From positions 7,006,001 to 7,070,000 of the forward strand of contig NZ_CP107939.1 in NCBI RefSeq assembly GCF_036046055.1: a stretch of 64,000 nucleotides of DNA, given 5' to 3'. Below are positions 54,520 to 63,969 of the stretch, piece by piece; within the stretch, counting starts at the first letter, position 1; every line of letters starts with the position of its first letter. Under the pieces are notes generated by a model. It had not been told where the DNA came from. It ran no database searches and saw nothing but the letters and a program-made list of their open reading frames with translations. The DNA comes from Nocardia sp. NBC_00403 (GTDB taxonomy: Bacteria; Actinomycetota; Actinomycetes; Mycobacteriales; Mycobacteriaceae). A program made the position numbers and the translations under genes.

Positions 54520-54590
54520 ATTGCAACTCCAAGTTGCGATAGCATCGAGCTTGCCTTGCTTCACCCAATATCGCAACAAGGAGTTGCAAT
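54520..54590. promoter_or_regulatory. twin 21-bp TetR operators in opposite orientation
   Basis: Site 1 (54520-54540) contains GCAACTCCAAGTTGC, and site 2 (54570-54590) contains GCAACAAGGAGTTGC with ATCGC/GCAAT ends. Site 2 equals the reverse complement of site 1 at 20 of 21 positions. The centres are 50 bp apart. One lies beside the DUF1772 start, the other covers the ribosome binding site and start of tetR, so both genes can be repressed. Confidence 0.8.
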
Positions 54591-55185
54591 GAGTTCCACC
54601 GCACCGCTCGGACGTGGCCCGAAGGTGCGCGCCGCCGTGCTGGCCGCGACAGTCGACGAACTCGGCGAACATGGCTACGCGGCCCTCACAGTGGAGAACG
54701 TGGCCCGCCGCGCCGGCGTGCACAAGACCACCGTCTACCGACGTTGGCCCGATCGCGATGCACTGATCGCCGATGCACTCGGCGACAGCGTCACCACCGA
54801 CATCCCCATCCCCGATACGGGTTCCATCGACGAGGACCTGCGCGGACTGGCACGAGGCTTGGTCGCCTGGGTGAAAAGCTCAGGCGGACAGGCGGTTTTG
54901 TCGGTACTGCTCTCGGAGACGACGGGTGCCGCCCGGCCGCCCGATGCCGTCAGGCACGTCTTCCGCGATCGCATCCGCACGTCGCTCCCCGTGGTCGGCC
55001 GTGCCATCGAACGCGGCGAACTTCCCACAGGCACCGACGCGGCCGAACTCGTCAAGACGCTGGTCGCCCCGATCTACTTCCGCGCGCTCATCACTCGGGA
55101 GCCGGTGACCGACGCGACCGCCGACGCCGCTGCCCGACTGGCACTCACCGGTGCACGAGCGGGACTGTTCGAAAAGAGCGGATGA
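54589..55185 (+). CDS. TetR/AcrR family repressor
   Basis: 198 residues. The HTH is VRAAVLAATVDELGEHGYAALTVENVARRAGVHKTTVYRRWPDRDALIADAL, a textbook TetR DNA-binding domain. The C-terminal domain (SLPVVGRAIERGELPTGTDAAELVKTLVAPIYFRALITREPVT) matches the TetR_C_11 type. The ATG at 54589 is preceded by AAGGAG. It is divergent from the DUF1772 gene over a pair of nearly identical operators, which supports autoregulation plus control of its neighbour. Confidence 0.93.
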   Translation: MSSTAPLGRGPKVRAAVLAATVDELGEHGYAALTVENVARRAGVHKTTVYRRWPDRDALIADALGDSVTTDIPIPDTGSIDEDLRGLARGLVAWVKSSGGQAVLSVLLSETTGAARPPDAVRHVFRDRIRTSLPVVGRAIERGELPTGTDAAELVKTLVAPIYFRALITREPVTDATADAAARLALTGARAGLFEKSG

Positions 55186-55608
55186 CGGGATCCGAACCCG
55201 CCTGGCTCGCTGCACAAAAGCCTGGTCAACGACCCGAGTCGAGCCAGATTCTGGGTCCGACAGGCATCGCAGCGGGGGAATGCCACATACGTCAACTACC
55301 TATCGACTGCACCATCTAAACCTGCCGAGGACAGCAATGTCCGTTCCGCACGAACCTGGCGAGCGCCCGCGCCGTCGAGCTGCGGTTCGCCAGGTACGTC
55401 CGGACGCGTGGGTTCCGACTGTCCCGGTAGGCAGACGAGCTCGCGGCCGACTCCAGCGGGTCCGGCACGATCCGCGTGAGTGGTGGCTGCGACAAACCTG
55501 CGCAGCACGCGATTCATCGTTGTGACCGTCACGACTGTAATGATCTGGGCCGGGTTCGACGATCCTGCTGTGTGCACTTGTCGGCTATCGAGATGTGAGG
55601 GATCGTAA
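55186..55608. other. gene-free interval
   Basis: No frame with a credible start, domain or coding bias was found. A weak inverted repeat (CTGGCTCG, 55202, against CGAGCCAG about 35 bp later) may end the tetR transcript. The last about 60 bp form the leader of the lipoprotein gene at 55609. Confidence 0.5.
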
Positions 55609-56136
55609 GTGAGAGTTGCTATTTCAGCAGCCGTTCTGGCCGCGGCAGTCCTGGGTGCCAGTGCCTGCCAGGACGATGCGACCGTGACCGGGTCCGTCTC
55701 GACGAGCAGTTCGACAGCCGCGTCCACCACGACGCCCGCTTCGGGCCCGGCGACGAGGACCGGCGCTCCGCCCACCTCAGAGGAAACGACGACCAGCGCT
55801 CCGGCCACGTCAGAGGAAACGACGACGCGATCAGCGCCGGTGACAAACCCAGCCGGCACGGCATGCGAGCGCGCAACCCCGCAGCAACTGCAGCAGGTGC
55901 TGGAGGCGAGCCGTGCCTCATCGGTTCCGATCGTGCTCGGGCAACCACAATGCAAGGAACACTGGGCTATGGCGTGGTCGGAACACACCGATGCCGCGCC
56001 GCAGCCCACCGGATACCTGTTCGCGGCGTCGGTGCAGGGCTTCTGGCACTACATCACGCAGGGCAGCGCGATCGACTGCACCGCGAACGGAGTGCCTGCC
56101 GACATCGCCGTGATGTTGCGCGGCTGCCGGAAGTAA
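55609..56136 (+). CDS. Thr/Ser-rich lipoprotein of unknown function
   Basis: 175 residues from a GTG preceded by GTGAGGGATC. The lipobox is LGASAC (Cys20). Residues 25-80 form a Ser/Thr/Pro/Ala linker with a near-duplicate PPTSEETTTSAP/PATSEETTTRSAP, reflecting a DNA duplication of CTCAGAGGAAACGACGAC. The C-terminal about 90 residues form a Cys-containing domain (ACERATPQQLQQVLEASR, GQPQCKEHWAMAWSEH, IDCTANGVPADIAVMLRGC) of unknown function. It is likely anchored outside the membrane. The repetitive linker may vary in length between strains. Confidence 0.82.
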   Translation: MRVAISAAVLAAAVLGASACQDDATVTGSVSTSSSTAASTTTPASGPATRTGAPPTSEETTTSAPATSEETTTRSAPVTNPAGTACERATPQQLQQVLEASRASSVPIVLGQPQCKEHWAMAWSEHTDAAPQPTGYLFAASVQGFWHYITQGSAIDCTANGVPADIAVMLRGCRK

Positions 56137-56552
56137 CGCCGAAGGCGCGCCGCGCCGGCACTGAACACGAGCCCCCAGAGACGACCCTCTGCGACACCGT
56201 TGACAGCAAGTGGATGTTTGTCAGGGACATCAACCCTGCAGGCGAAGTAATGCCCTTATCGGCGACAAGCCCTGAACATGCAGGTCAGAGGCTTGATAGC
56301 CCCGACCATCCAGGTGACGACAGGGCTTGACCATCACCATCGTCGGCGGTCGATCACGGCGTTCGGTGCGTGTTGCAGGTGGCGGTTGTCCCCATACCAG
56401 GTTGCTGTTGTCACCGACGTGGGCGGAGGTCCGCTGACTGGTCATACGTGAAGCGAACATCCCGCCATGTCGAACTCAGGTTGTGGCCAAGACTGGTGTC
56501 GGCCCGGCTCTATACCGTGGAGCCGGGCCAACATCCGCGCTGCTCGATACCG
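56137..56552. other. gene-free interval between two convergent secreted-protein genes
   Basis: No supported coding frame, tRNA or insertion-sequence end was found. Short frames exist on the minus strand but lack start signals and known motifs. A role as decayed sequence is possible. Confidence 0.5.
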
Positions 56553-57041
56553 TCAGTTGTAGCCGGAAGTGAACCCGAAGCTGAAGCTGTGACCTTTCGA
56601 ACTACACGACACCTCGGCACGGAAGCCGCTGCCGACGCATGTCACGCCGGCGTAGGTGATGCTGGCATCCGGCCCATAGGCCGTACCCGGAGCGGGCCGG
56701 CCGCCACTGAGCTGCAGGCTGCCCGGCCGACCGTGCTGGCCCAGCGGGCCGAAGGCCGGGTGGGCGGGCAAAAACGGCAGATCGATCGAAATATTGCCGA
56801 CCTGGAAGCCATTCCAGTTCATCGTGCCGGAGGTGATGTCACAGCCGACATCGCCGTTCGGGCGGATGGCGCAATTCGCCATGTTGCCGTAGCTGAAATA
56901 CACCGTGTCACCGACCAGGTAGCTCGCCGGGTCCCCTACTACCGTGTCGGCATTCGCGACCGCGGTACTGGATATCGAAACCGCTGCAGCGGCCAGAACG
57001 GTCCCGGCGATAGCGGTCCCCACGTGCGCAAGTAACCTCAT
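56553..57041 (-). CDS. secreted beta-rich protein of unknown function
   Basis: 162 residues. The signal peptide MRLLAHVGTAIAGTVLAAAAVSISSTAVANA ends at ANA-DT. The mature part has paired cysteines (NCAIRPNGDVGCDI; GVTCVGSGFRAEVSC) and aromatic-glycine motifs (YVGDTVYFSYG-like, GHSFSFGFTSGYN). Similar exported proteins of about 150 residues with two cysteine pairs are common in Nocardia. GGGGGAAGC precedes the ATG at 57041, a strong ribosome binding site. Function unknown. Confidence 0.85.
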   Translation of the reverse strand: MRLLAHVGTAIAGTVLAAAAVSISSTAVANADTVVGDPASYLVGDTVYFSYGNMANCAIRPNGDVGCDITSGTMNWNGFQVGNISIDLPFLPAHPAFGPLGQHGRPGSLQLSGGRPAPGTAYGPDASITYAGVTCVGSGFRAEVSCSSKGHSFSFGFTSGYN

Positions 57042-57399
57042 GCTTCCCCCGTCCCCAGCATCGCCACCAGCAACCCGCAGCGGATCGTTCCTGCTTGCTT
57101 TCTCATCTCGCTCGTCATCTCCTTCACATGCGATGGCATACGACGACCGAGACTATATGGCCCTGCTGGCATTTCGCTGGCATTGACGGCCAGTAGTCGA
57201 ATCGCGGCGCGGGCAACACAGGTTCGGTGACCGCAACGCCGCCAACGCGAACGAACTTCGCAGGCAAGAGAACTGGTGATAATCGTGCCGGCCGCTCTTG
57301 GTAGCTGCTGATATCAGGACTCAATGCACGGTGGCCACCTATCCCGCGTCCGGCCTGATGATAGATGCGGCCTGCATGTGACTGCTAGAACCTCATGAG
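57042..57399. other. gene-free interval upstream of the secreted protein and downstream of tRNA-Gly
   Basis: No coding frame with a start signal or recognisable motif was found. The right end presumably holds the terminator of tRNA-Gly and the left end the promoter of the 57041 gene; neither shows a clear consensus. Confidence 0.5.
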
Positions 57400-57471
57400 A
57401 GCGGATGACGGGATTTGAACCCGCGACCCTCACCTTGGCAAGGTGATGCGCTACCACTGCGCTACATCCGC
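57400..57471 (-). tRNA. tRNA-Gly (GCC)
   Basis: 72 nt on the minus strand. Acceptor GCGGATG/CATCCGC, anticodon loop TTGCCAA with GCC (complement of 57437-57439), T-loop TTCAAAT. CCA is not encoded. It stands alone. Confidence 0.95.
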
Positions 57472-57582
57472 ATGCACGCCCTGATGGCTTGGTCCTGCCG
57501 TCGTGGCGCGAAAAAGAACGATACCGGACACAACTCAGGAGTCGGGAATCGCGGTACTGCGTGGAATACATCGGTCCAGGTC

Positions 57583-57627
57583 GATGTCCGAAGTCGTCTG
57601 CACGGATGTTCGAAAGTCGTCTGCACC
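57583..57627. repeat. imperfect 22/23-bp tandem duplication in a gene-free interval (57472-57828)
   Basis: Units GATGTCCGAA-GTCGTCTGCACG (57583-57604) and GATGTTCGAAAGTCGTCTGCACC (57605-57627) follow each other with three differences. The surrounding 57472-57828 holds no supported gene; translations through it merely read the antisense of tRNA-Gly. Confidence 0.7.
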
Positions 57628-57828
57628 GGTTGCGTGGCGCTAACCGCTCACCGCTACGCCCGGTGCGACGGGTCGGCTTTCGCGTGAGCAGCATCGGCCT
57701 GGCACTGAGTGGGTGAGTTCTCGTCGTGCGCACGGTGGCCCCGATCCAAAGTGGCCCGACGCAAGGACCCGTGCTCGAGATCCCGCTGACACCACCGAGT
57801 CTCAGCCCCGGCGACCTCGGGTGTCGGG

Positions 57829-58101
57829 TTAGTGGTGCGGGTGCGGCGGGGTCGGGAAGGCGGGCGGGGTCGGGTATTCGGGCGTCGGCGGGGAGGGCGG
57901 CGTCGGGATGGGCGGCGTCGGGAAGTCGGGCCCCTTCGGGTGGTCGGCCGCGGGAAGAAGCTCGGTGGCCTCGGCGCCGCGGACGTAGGGTGCGGCGGCT
58001 ACCCCGGACTCAGGTTCAGCACCTTGGGCGGCCATCGCGGCAGCGCCCGCCAGGATCGCGGCAGCGGACAGAATCGGAGCAAGAAAAGCAACAGGCGACA
58101 T
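57829..58101 (-). CDS. small exported Pro-rich protein
   Basis: 90 residues. MSPVAFLAPILSAAAILAGAAAMAAQGAEP is a signal peptide or anchor. The mature chain is mostly Pro/Thr with a repeat near the C-terminus: PTPPIPTPPSPPTPEYPTPPAFPTPPHPHH. No globular domain. Start options are the ATG at 58101 and a GTG at 58104. It could be a cell-wall spacer, but the low-complexity tail makes coding statistics unreliable, so confidence is moderate. Confidence 0.6.
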   Translation of the reverse strand: MSPVAFLAPILSAAAILAGAAAMAAQGAEPESGVAAAPYVRGAEATELLPAADHPKGPDFPTPPIPTPPSPPTPEYPTPPAFPTPPHPHH

Positions 58102-58229
58102 CACGAGCGCCTCTTTCGCGAAGTGCACCGATCCAGTGCCGGCGCAAGTGGGACAGACGACGGATCTCCGGCCATTCTACGCGTCAGCTACCCAACGGCT
58201 ACTGATCAAATGAACCGACCGCGCATACC

Positions 58230-58367
58230 GTGCCGGCCCCTCTCGACACCGCAAATCTGCTCGAGCACGAAGGATTCGTCAGCGACGACATCGACCATGT
58301 ATTCGGCGAGTACAACGGCGAGCAGGGCGAAAAGCTGATCATCCGCACCGACGGCCCGAGGACATAG
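58230..58367 (+). CDS. small conserved-looking frame or gene fragment (45 aa)
   Basis: A GTG-initiated frame: VPAPLDTANLLEHEGFVSDD, then IDHVFGEYNGEQGEKLIIRT and five more residues. Codon third positions are strongly GC and the composition looks like a genuine protein, with an acidic middle and a closing beta-type strand. There is no ribosome binding site of note. It may be the C-terminal fragment of a lost gene. The following 58368-58615 contains no supported gene; a minus-strand trace LSISEVVCDELGVTVGSVSALL vaguely resembles a helix-turn-helix. Confidence 0.4.
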   Translation: MPAPLDTANLLEHEGFVSDDIDHVFGEYNGEQGEKLIIRTDGPRT

Positions 58368-58615
58368 GCGTGCTCATCTTTGCATCTGACGGCATGACCG
58401 AGCTGCGCCGACGCCCGTGAGCGAAGTGGTGACGATAAGCCGATCCAGAGGCAAGCCGGTCGCGGGCTCACTTTGCGTTGCACATCGCTGCCGCCGTTTG
58501 GTGCAGCAAGGCCGACACAGATCCGACGGTGACGCCCAATTCGTCGCAGACGACTTCGGATATTGACAGTCGAAGTGGGTCCCCGCAGCCCGGCTGCCAC
58601 GGCGACCCGCTTCGC

Positions 58616-59830
58616 TCACGCCGCTGTTTGCCGCGCTTCCCGGTTTCGTCGTAGGCCCAAGCCCGCGGCCACCAGGCAGGCGAGGGCAACCACGCCGACG
58701 AACCACGGGAACACCGTGGTCAGGCCCCAGGTGGTCGCTGCCCATCCGGCCAGGATGGTCGGCAGCGCCATGGCGGAGTAGGCGAGCAGGTAGTACGCCG
58801 ACATCGTTTCGCCGCGCTTGTGCTGCGGCACAACCTCGGACAGGTGGCGCAGCGAGCCGCCGAACCCGAGGCCGAAGGTCGCGCCGAGCAGCACGCCGGC
58901 ACCGAGGACAACCACCCAGTTGTGACTACCGAGGGCGGGCACGGTGAGCACCAACGCGATCGCCATGCCGGTGTCGCCGAGGATCGCGGCCCTGCGCGCC
59001 GGAACTCCGGTCGCGAACAGCTGCGTGGCCGCACCGGACAGCGCGGTCGAAGCGACCACCGCACCACCGAACACCAAGTTGTGGATGCCGGTTTTCTGCG
59101 CGGCCAGCGAAGGGTACAGCGACAGCAGCACACCGAGCACCGACCATGCCGCCATCACACCGATCGCCGAAAACCAGAAGTCGCCACTAATCTCTTGTGG
59201 GACAGCCGGTTTGGCGATCCTGATCCGACCGGCGACCCGGGCGTTGTGCGGCTCGTTCAGCGCAAGCACGCCGACACCAATGATCAAGCAGACCACGGTG
59301 ACGACGACATAGGGCGTGCGCAGTGGATTCGGCGCGTATTGAGCCAGCAGCGCCGAACCCAGAATCGCCACGGCCATACCGAGATTGAACACAGCACCAC
59401 TGAGCTGTCCGGACCGCGCGCCCCGCGTGGGCCGTAAATCCAGCAGCGCCGCCGCGCCCGCCACCACCGTCGAGCCGACCGCTATGCCGTGCAGCGCGCG
59501 AGCCAACAACAGCATCGGCACCGAATCGGCCAGCACGAAGACCACGAGTCCGACGATCATGGTGGCAATCGCGCCGAGCAGCACCGGCTTGCGCCCGACG
59601 ACATCGGAGATCCGGCCCGACACCAGCACCGCGCCGAGCGCGGCGACCGCGTACACGGCGAAAACAATGGTCGTGGTGAGCGGCGAGAGGTGCCACTCCT
59701 TCTCGTAGATGCCATAGAGGGGCGCGGGGACCCCCGAGACGCCGAGCGCTACGCCGCTGGCTGCCAGGACCAGCGCATAGGCCCAGCGTTGTGAAGTCTG
59801 TTCGTCGGCGGCCACCATTGTCGCTGCCAT
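58616..59830 (-). CDS. MFS transporter (12 TM), partner of ArsR regulator
   Basis: 404 residues with 12 hydrophobic segments. Motif A reads VSGRISDVVGRKPVLLG, and an early segment WAYALVLAASGVALGVSGVPAPLYGIYEKEW carries a typical MFS_1 start. It ends in a basic Arg-rich tail. I chose the ATG at 59830 because GGGAG lies 5 nt upstream; the ATG at 59842 and the one at 59818 are alternatives. Divergent from an ArsR-type repressor, so it is probably ligand-induced. Substrate unknown; sugar-efflux or drug-export relatives look alike. Confidence 0.9.
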   Translation of the reverse strand: MAATMVAADEQTSQRWAYALVLAASGVALGVSGVPAPLYGIYEKEWHLSPLTTTIVFAVYAVAALGAVLVSGRISDVVGRKPVLLGAIATMIVGLVVFVLADSVPMLLLARALHGIAVGSTVVAGAAALLDLRPTRGARSGQLSGAVFNLGMAVAILGSALLAQYAPNPLRTPYVVVTVVCLIIGVGVLALNEPHNARVAGRIRIAKPAVPQEISGDFWFSAIGVMAAWSVLGVLLSLYPSLAAQKTGIHNLVFGGAVVASTALSGAATQLFATGVPARRAAILGDTGMAIALVLTVPALGSHNWVVVLGAGVLLGATFGLGFGGSLRHLSEVVPQHKRGETMSAYYLLAYSAMALPTILAGWAATTWGLTTVFPWFVGVVALACLVAAGLGLRRNREARQTAA

Positions 59831-59849
59831 CGCAGCTCCCATCAGGTAA

Positions 59850-59905
59850 GTTTGATCCTCATCGAACTTGATCAGCCTACATCCGGTATGATGATCGTCA
59901 AACCC
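59850..59905. promoter_or_regulatory. candidate ArsR operator in the ArsR/MFS divergent promoter
   Basis: GTTTGAT-CCTC-ATCGAAC (59850-59867) is an inverted repeat with one mismatch. A related half-site, GATCGTCAAAC, lies near 59894-59904. It occupies the AT-rich gap between both starts. Binding by the ArsR-type protein is inference. Confidence 0.5.
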
Positions 59906-59921
59906 ACCAGTGAGGCAGATC

Positions 59922-60257
59922 ATGACCGGAGCTAAGGAACCGGCCTCGGAGACCGGAGCACCGCCGGTGGCGGCCCTGGCCACGGTGCTCGGCGCGCTGC
60001 AGGACCCGGTACGGCTCGAGATGGTGCGCCGCCTGAGCAACGCAGGCAACGCCATGCGGTGCGCCGCGCTCTACGAGGTGATCAACAAGTCGACTGCAAC
60101 GCACCACTTCAAGATTCTGCGCGAAGCGGGCGTCATCGAACGACTGATTATCGACGGTCAAACCTGCCAGCGGCTGCGCACCGAAGACCTGGAAACCGCG
60201 CTTCCCGGCGTACTCCCCTCGATCGTCGACGCCGCCAATCGCGCCCGCGGAGCCTGA
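59922..60257 (+). CDS. ArsR-family winged-helix repressor
   Basis: 111 residues: VAALATVLGALQDPVRLEMVRRLSNAGNAMRCAALYEVINKSTATHHFKILREAGVIERLIIDGQTCQRLRTEDLETALPGVL. This is the ArsR HTH with recognition helix STATHHFKILREAGVI. There is one Cys (MRCAAL), but not the CxC metal site of arsenic sensors, so the ligand is probably organic. The ATG at 59922 is preceded by GTGAGGCAG. It is divergent from the MFS gene it likely controls. Confidence 0.92.
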   Translation: MTGAKEPASETGAPPVAALATVLGALQDPVRLEMVRRLSNAGNAMRCAALYEVINKSTATHHFKILREAGVIERLIIDGQTCQRLRTEDLETALPGVLPSIVDAANRARGA

Positions 60258-60298
60258 CGACAGCCCGCCGGCGCTCGGCCTGCCCGGCTATCAATCCG

Positions 60299-61678
60299 TC
60301 AGCCGTCGACCAAACGGCGTACGGAAGCGGGCAATTCGCGGGTACGACGGTAAGGCCCGGCGACCGAAGCGCCGAAGGGCCTGGCCAACAGCGTGGCCGC
60401 GATCGCCGACACCTCCTTGGTGGTCACCGCGTCGATCCGCGCCAACGTTTCCGACACACTCCGATGGTTGCCGTAACTGAGTTCGCTGCGACCGATCCGG
60501 TTCATCCTGGATGCGGAATCCTCCAGACCGAGCACCAGACCGCCGCGCAGCGATCCCTTTGCCCGCGCACACTCGGCATCGGTGATCCCGTCGGCGGCAA
60601 CAGCTTCCAGCACACCGCGGGCCAGCGACGCCACCTTGCCTAGATTCTCTGGCTGACAACCGATATACACCGAGAACGCTCCGGTATCGGCAAAGGTGTC
60701 GACACTCGAGTACACCGAGTACGCCAGCCCACGTTCCTCCCGAATCCGTTGGAACAGACGGGAACTCAACCCGCCACCGACCACGGTGTTGAGGACCGAC
60801 AGCGGCCAACGCTGCTCACCCTCGTGCCGTCCGAAGGCGCGCACGCCGAACGTCAGGTGCGCCTGTTCGCTGTCGCGGTGACTCCGTTGCAGTCCCGGCA
60901 CGCTCTGCGGCCGGAACCGCCCCTCTCGCCGCGGCGCGGGTACGGCAGCCGGATCGAGCCGATCGGTGAACGCACGGTGCACCAGCTCCACCGTGTGCTC
61001 GTGCTCGACATTGCCGGCCACCGCGACGACCATCCGATCCGGCCGGTAGCGACGCAAGTGGAACCCGCGCAACTGCGCGGCCTGCATCGATTCGATGGAC
61101 TCGATGGAACCGATCACCGGCCGTCCGAGCGGATGATCGCCGAACAGCGCGGTGAGGAACGCGTCGCCGACCAGATCCTCCGGATCGTCGTCGCGCATAG
61201 CGATTTCCTCGAGCACCACCTGTCGTTCCACGTCCACGTCGGATGCTCGGCACAGGCCGTTGAGCACCACGTCGGAGACCATGTCGACGGCCAGTGGCAG
61301 GTCCTCGTCGATCACATGCGCGTAGTAGCAGGTCTGCTCCTTCGCGGTGAACGCGTTGAGCTCCCCACCGACGGCATCCATCGCCTGGGCGATGTCCAGC
61401 GCCGATCGCGTCGGAGTCGCCTTGAACAGCAGGTGTTCCAGAAAGTGCGCGGCACCGGCGACGGTGTGTCCCTCATCGCGCGAACCGACGCCGACCCACA
61501 CGCCGATCGAGGCCGAACGCACACCGGGCACGTGCTCAGTGACCACGCGCAGTCCGCCGGGCAATACAGTGCGCCGCACACCCGAGTCGGTCATCCGCGC
61601 ATTGTCCGCTCGCAGCTCTAGTGACGAACCCCCCTGCTCGCCGCGGAGCAGAGGGGTTGCCGTCTTCTTCTTCGTCAC
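60299..61678 (-). CDS. pepR: M16 zinc peptidase PepR (Rv2782c-like)
   Basis: 459 residues. The inverted zinc motif H-x2-E-H is HFLEHLLF, with the third ligand Glu in VERQVVLEEIAM. The C-terminal Arg/Tyr pair is RIREERGLAYSVYSS. It is a single-chain mitochondrial-processing-peptidase-like M16B protease, thought to act in protein quality control. The GTG at 61678 lies 11 bp after the pnp stop. The pnp-pepR order is conserved in mycobacteria and Nocardia. A start at MTDSGVRRTVLPGG (61594) is also plausible. Confidence 0.93.
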   Translation of the reverse strand: MTKKKTATPLLRGEQGGSSLELRADNARMTDSGVRRTVLPGGLRVVTEHVPGVRSASIGVWVGVGSRDEGHTVAGAAHFLEHLLFKATPTRSALDIAQAMDAVGGELNAFTAKEQTCYYAHVIDEDLPLAVDMVSDVVLNGLCRASDVDVERQVVLEEIAMRDDDPEDLVGDAFLTALFGDHPLGRPVIGSIESIESMQAAQLRGFHLRRYRPDRMVVAVAGNVEHEHTVELVHRAFTDRLDPAAVPAPRREGRFRPQSVPGLQRSHRDSEQAHLTFGVRAFGRHEGEQRWPLSVLNTVVGGGLSSRLFQRIREERGLAYSVYSSVDTFADTGAFSVYIGCQPENLGKVASLARGVLEAVAADGITDAECARAKGSLRGGLVLGLEDSASRMNRIGRSELSYGNHRSVSETLARIDAVTTKEVSAIAATLLARPFGASVAGPYRRTRELPASVRRLVDG

Positions 61679-61689
61679 AAAGACAAGTA

Positions 61690-63969
61690 CTACTCGGTCT
61701 CCGCCGCGCCCGCATCAACGGTGTCGTCAGCGGCAGGCTCGTCAGCATTCTCGTCGACCGGCACCAGCGAGATCTTGCCGCGGTTGTCGATGTCGGCGAT
61801 CTCCACGCGCAGCTTGTCGCCGACGTTGACCACGTCCTCGACCTTGGCGACGCGCTTGCCGTTGCCCAGCTTGGAGATGTGGACCAGGCCGTCACGGCCC
61901 GGCAGCAGCGAGACGAACGCGCCGAAGGCAGTGGTCTTGACGACCGTGCCGAGGAAGCGCTCGCCGACCTTCGGCAGCTGCGGGTTCGCGATGGCGTTGA
62001 TCATGTCGATCGCCGCCTGCGCCGCAGGGCCGTTGGTCGCACCGACGTAGACGGTGCCGTCATCTTCGATCGAGATGTTGGCGCCGGTCTCCTCGGTGAT
62101 CTGGTTGATCACCTTGCCCTTGGGGCCGATGACCTCACCGATCTTGTCGACCGGGATCTTGATCGCGGTGACGCGCGGCGCGTACTGGCTCATCTCGTCC
62201 GGGGTGGCGATGGCCTCGGCCATGACCTCCAGGATGGTGGTGCGTGCGTCGTGCGCCTGGGCCAGCGCACCGGCGAGCACCTGCGAGGGGATGCCGTCGA
62301 GCTTGGTGTCCAGCTGCAGCGCGGTGACGAACTCACTGGTGCCCGCGACCTTGAAGTCCATGTCGCCGAAGGCATCCTCGGCGCCGAGGATGTCGGTCAG
62401 CGCGACGTAACGGACCTCGTCTTCGCCCTTGTCGTTCTTGACGGTGTCGGACACCAGGCCCATGGCGATACCGGCGACCGGTGCCTTCAGCGGCACACCG
62501 GCGTTGAGCAGCGACAAGGTCGAGGCGCAGACCGAGCCCATCGAGGTGGAACCGTTGGAGGACAACGCCTCCGACACCTGACGGATGGCGTAGGGGAACT
62601 CTTCCTGGCTCGGCAGCACCGGCATCAGGGCCCGCTCCGCGAGCGCGCCGTGGCCAATTTCGCGGCGCTTCGGCGAACCGACGCGACCGGTCTCACCGGT
62701 CGAGAACGGCGGGAAGTTGTAGTGGTGCATGTAGCGCTTGCTGGTCTCCGGGCCGAGCGAGTCGACCTGCTGCGCCATCTTCACCATGTCCAGGGTGGTG
62801 ACACCCAGGATCTGGGTCTCGCCACGCTCGAACAGAGCCGAACCGTGCGCCCGCGGCACCACGGCGACCTCGGCGGAGAGTGCACGGATGTCGGCGAGAC
62901 CGCGACCGTCGATGCGGAAGCCGTCCGACAGAATCCTTTGACGGACAAGCTTCTTGGTAACCGAACGGAATGCGGCGCCCAGCTCCTTCTCACGACCGAC
63001 GAAGTCGTCGCCGAGGCGAGCGAGCACGTCGACCTTGATCTCGTCGATCTTGTCCTCGCGCTGCTGCTTGTCGGCGATCGACAGCGCCTCGCCCAGCTCA
63101 CGCTTGGCGGTGCCCTCGACGGCCTCGTAGACATCGGCCTCATACGGCGGGAACAGCGGGAACTCGCCGGTCGGCTTGGCCGCCCGCGACGCGAGGTCCT
63201 GCTGCGCCTTGCACAGGCGAGCGATGAACGGCTTCGCAGCCTCGAGACCCTCGGCCACAACGGCCTCGGTCGGCGCGGTCGCGCCACCCTCGATCAGCGC
63301 GATGACCTTGTCGGTGGCCTCGGCCTCGACCATCATGATCGCGACATCGCCGGACTCGACGACGCGGCCCGCGACAACCATGTCGAACACGGCGCCCTCG
63401 AGCTGCTCGACAGTCGGGAACGCGACCCACTGGCCCTCGATCAGCGCGACACGCACGCCGCCGACCGGACCGGAGAACGGCAGACCCGCGATCTGGGTGG
63501 ACGCGGACGCGGCGTTGATGGCCACCACGTCGTAGAGATCATTGGGATCCAGGCTCATCACGGTGACGACGACCTGGATCTCGTTGCGCAGGCCGTCGAC
63601 GAACGACGGACGCAGCGGCCGGTCGATCAGGCGGCAGGTCAGGATCGCGTCGGTAGACGGCCGGCCCTCGCGACGGAAGAACGAGCCGGGGATGCGACCA
63701 GCGGCGTACATCCGCTCCTCGACGTCCACCGTCAGCGGGAAGAAGTCGAACTGGTCTTTGGGGTGCTTGCCCGCGGTGGTCGCCGACAACAGCATGGTTT
63801 CGTCGTCCAGGTACGCGACGACCGAGCCTGCGGCCTGACGGGCCAGACGGCCGGTCTCGAAGCGGATGGTGCGGGTGCCGTAGCTGCCGTTGTCGATCAG
63901 CGCGACAGACTCGAACACACCGGGTTCGACCTCTACGGCCGAGGACGTGCGTTCAGTTGTTTCGGTCAT
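61690..63969 (-). CDS. pnp: polyribonucleotide nucleotidyltransferase (PNPase/GpsI)
   Basis: 759 residues, full length. Two RNase PH domains: the first has [28 protein letters not shown], the second [18 protein letters not shown] and the phosphate-site [18 protein letters not shown]. The KH domain reads [28 protein letters not shown], and the S1 domain [33 protein letters not shown]. It degrades RNA phosphorolytically and adds 3' tails; actinobacterial enzymes were named GpsI for a proposed ppGpp activity. GAGAGAAG precedes the ATG at 63969; rpsO is expected just beyond the window. Confidence 0.97.
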   Translation of the reverse strand: MTETTERTSSAVEVEPGVFESVALIDNGSYGTRTIRFETGRLARQAAGSVVAYLDDETMLLSATTAGKHPKDQFDFFPLTVDVEERMYAAGRIPGSFFRREGRPSTDAILTCRLIDRPLRPSFVDGLRNEIQVVVTVMSLDPNDLYDVVAINAASASTQIAGLPFSGPVGGVRVALIEGQWVAFPTVEQLEGAVFDMVVAGRVVESGDVAIMMVEAEATDKVIALIEGGATAPTEAVVAEGLEAAKPFIARLCKAQQDLASRAAKPTGEFPLFPPYEADVYEAVEGTAKRELGEALSIADKQQREDKIDEIKVDVLARLGDDFVGREKELGAAFRSVTKKLVRQRILSDGFRIDGRGLADIRALSAEVAVVPRAHGSALFERGETQILGVTTLDMVKMAQQVDSLGPETSKRYMHHYNFPPFSTGETGRVGSPKRREIGHGALAERALMPVLPSQEEFPYAIRQVSEALSSNGSTSMGSVCASTLSLLNAGVPLKAPVAGIAMGLVSDTVKNDKGEDEVRYVALTDILGAEDAFGDMDFKVAGTSEFVTALQLDTKLDGIPSQVLAGALAQAHDARTTILEVMAEAIATPDEMSQYAPRVTAIKIPVDKIGEVIGPKGKVINQITEETGANISIEDDGTVYVGATNGPAAQAAIDMINAIANPQLPKVGERFLGTVVKTTAFGAFVSLLPGRDGLVHISKLGNGKRVAKVEDVVNVGDKLRVEIADIDNRGKISLVPVDENADEPAADDTVDAGAAETE

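Noticed and set aside
57314..57733. 139-codon minus-strand frame across tRNA-Gly
   Set aside because: It reads through tRNA-Gly, giving the familiar VAGSNPV artefact; no start signal or domain.
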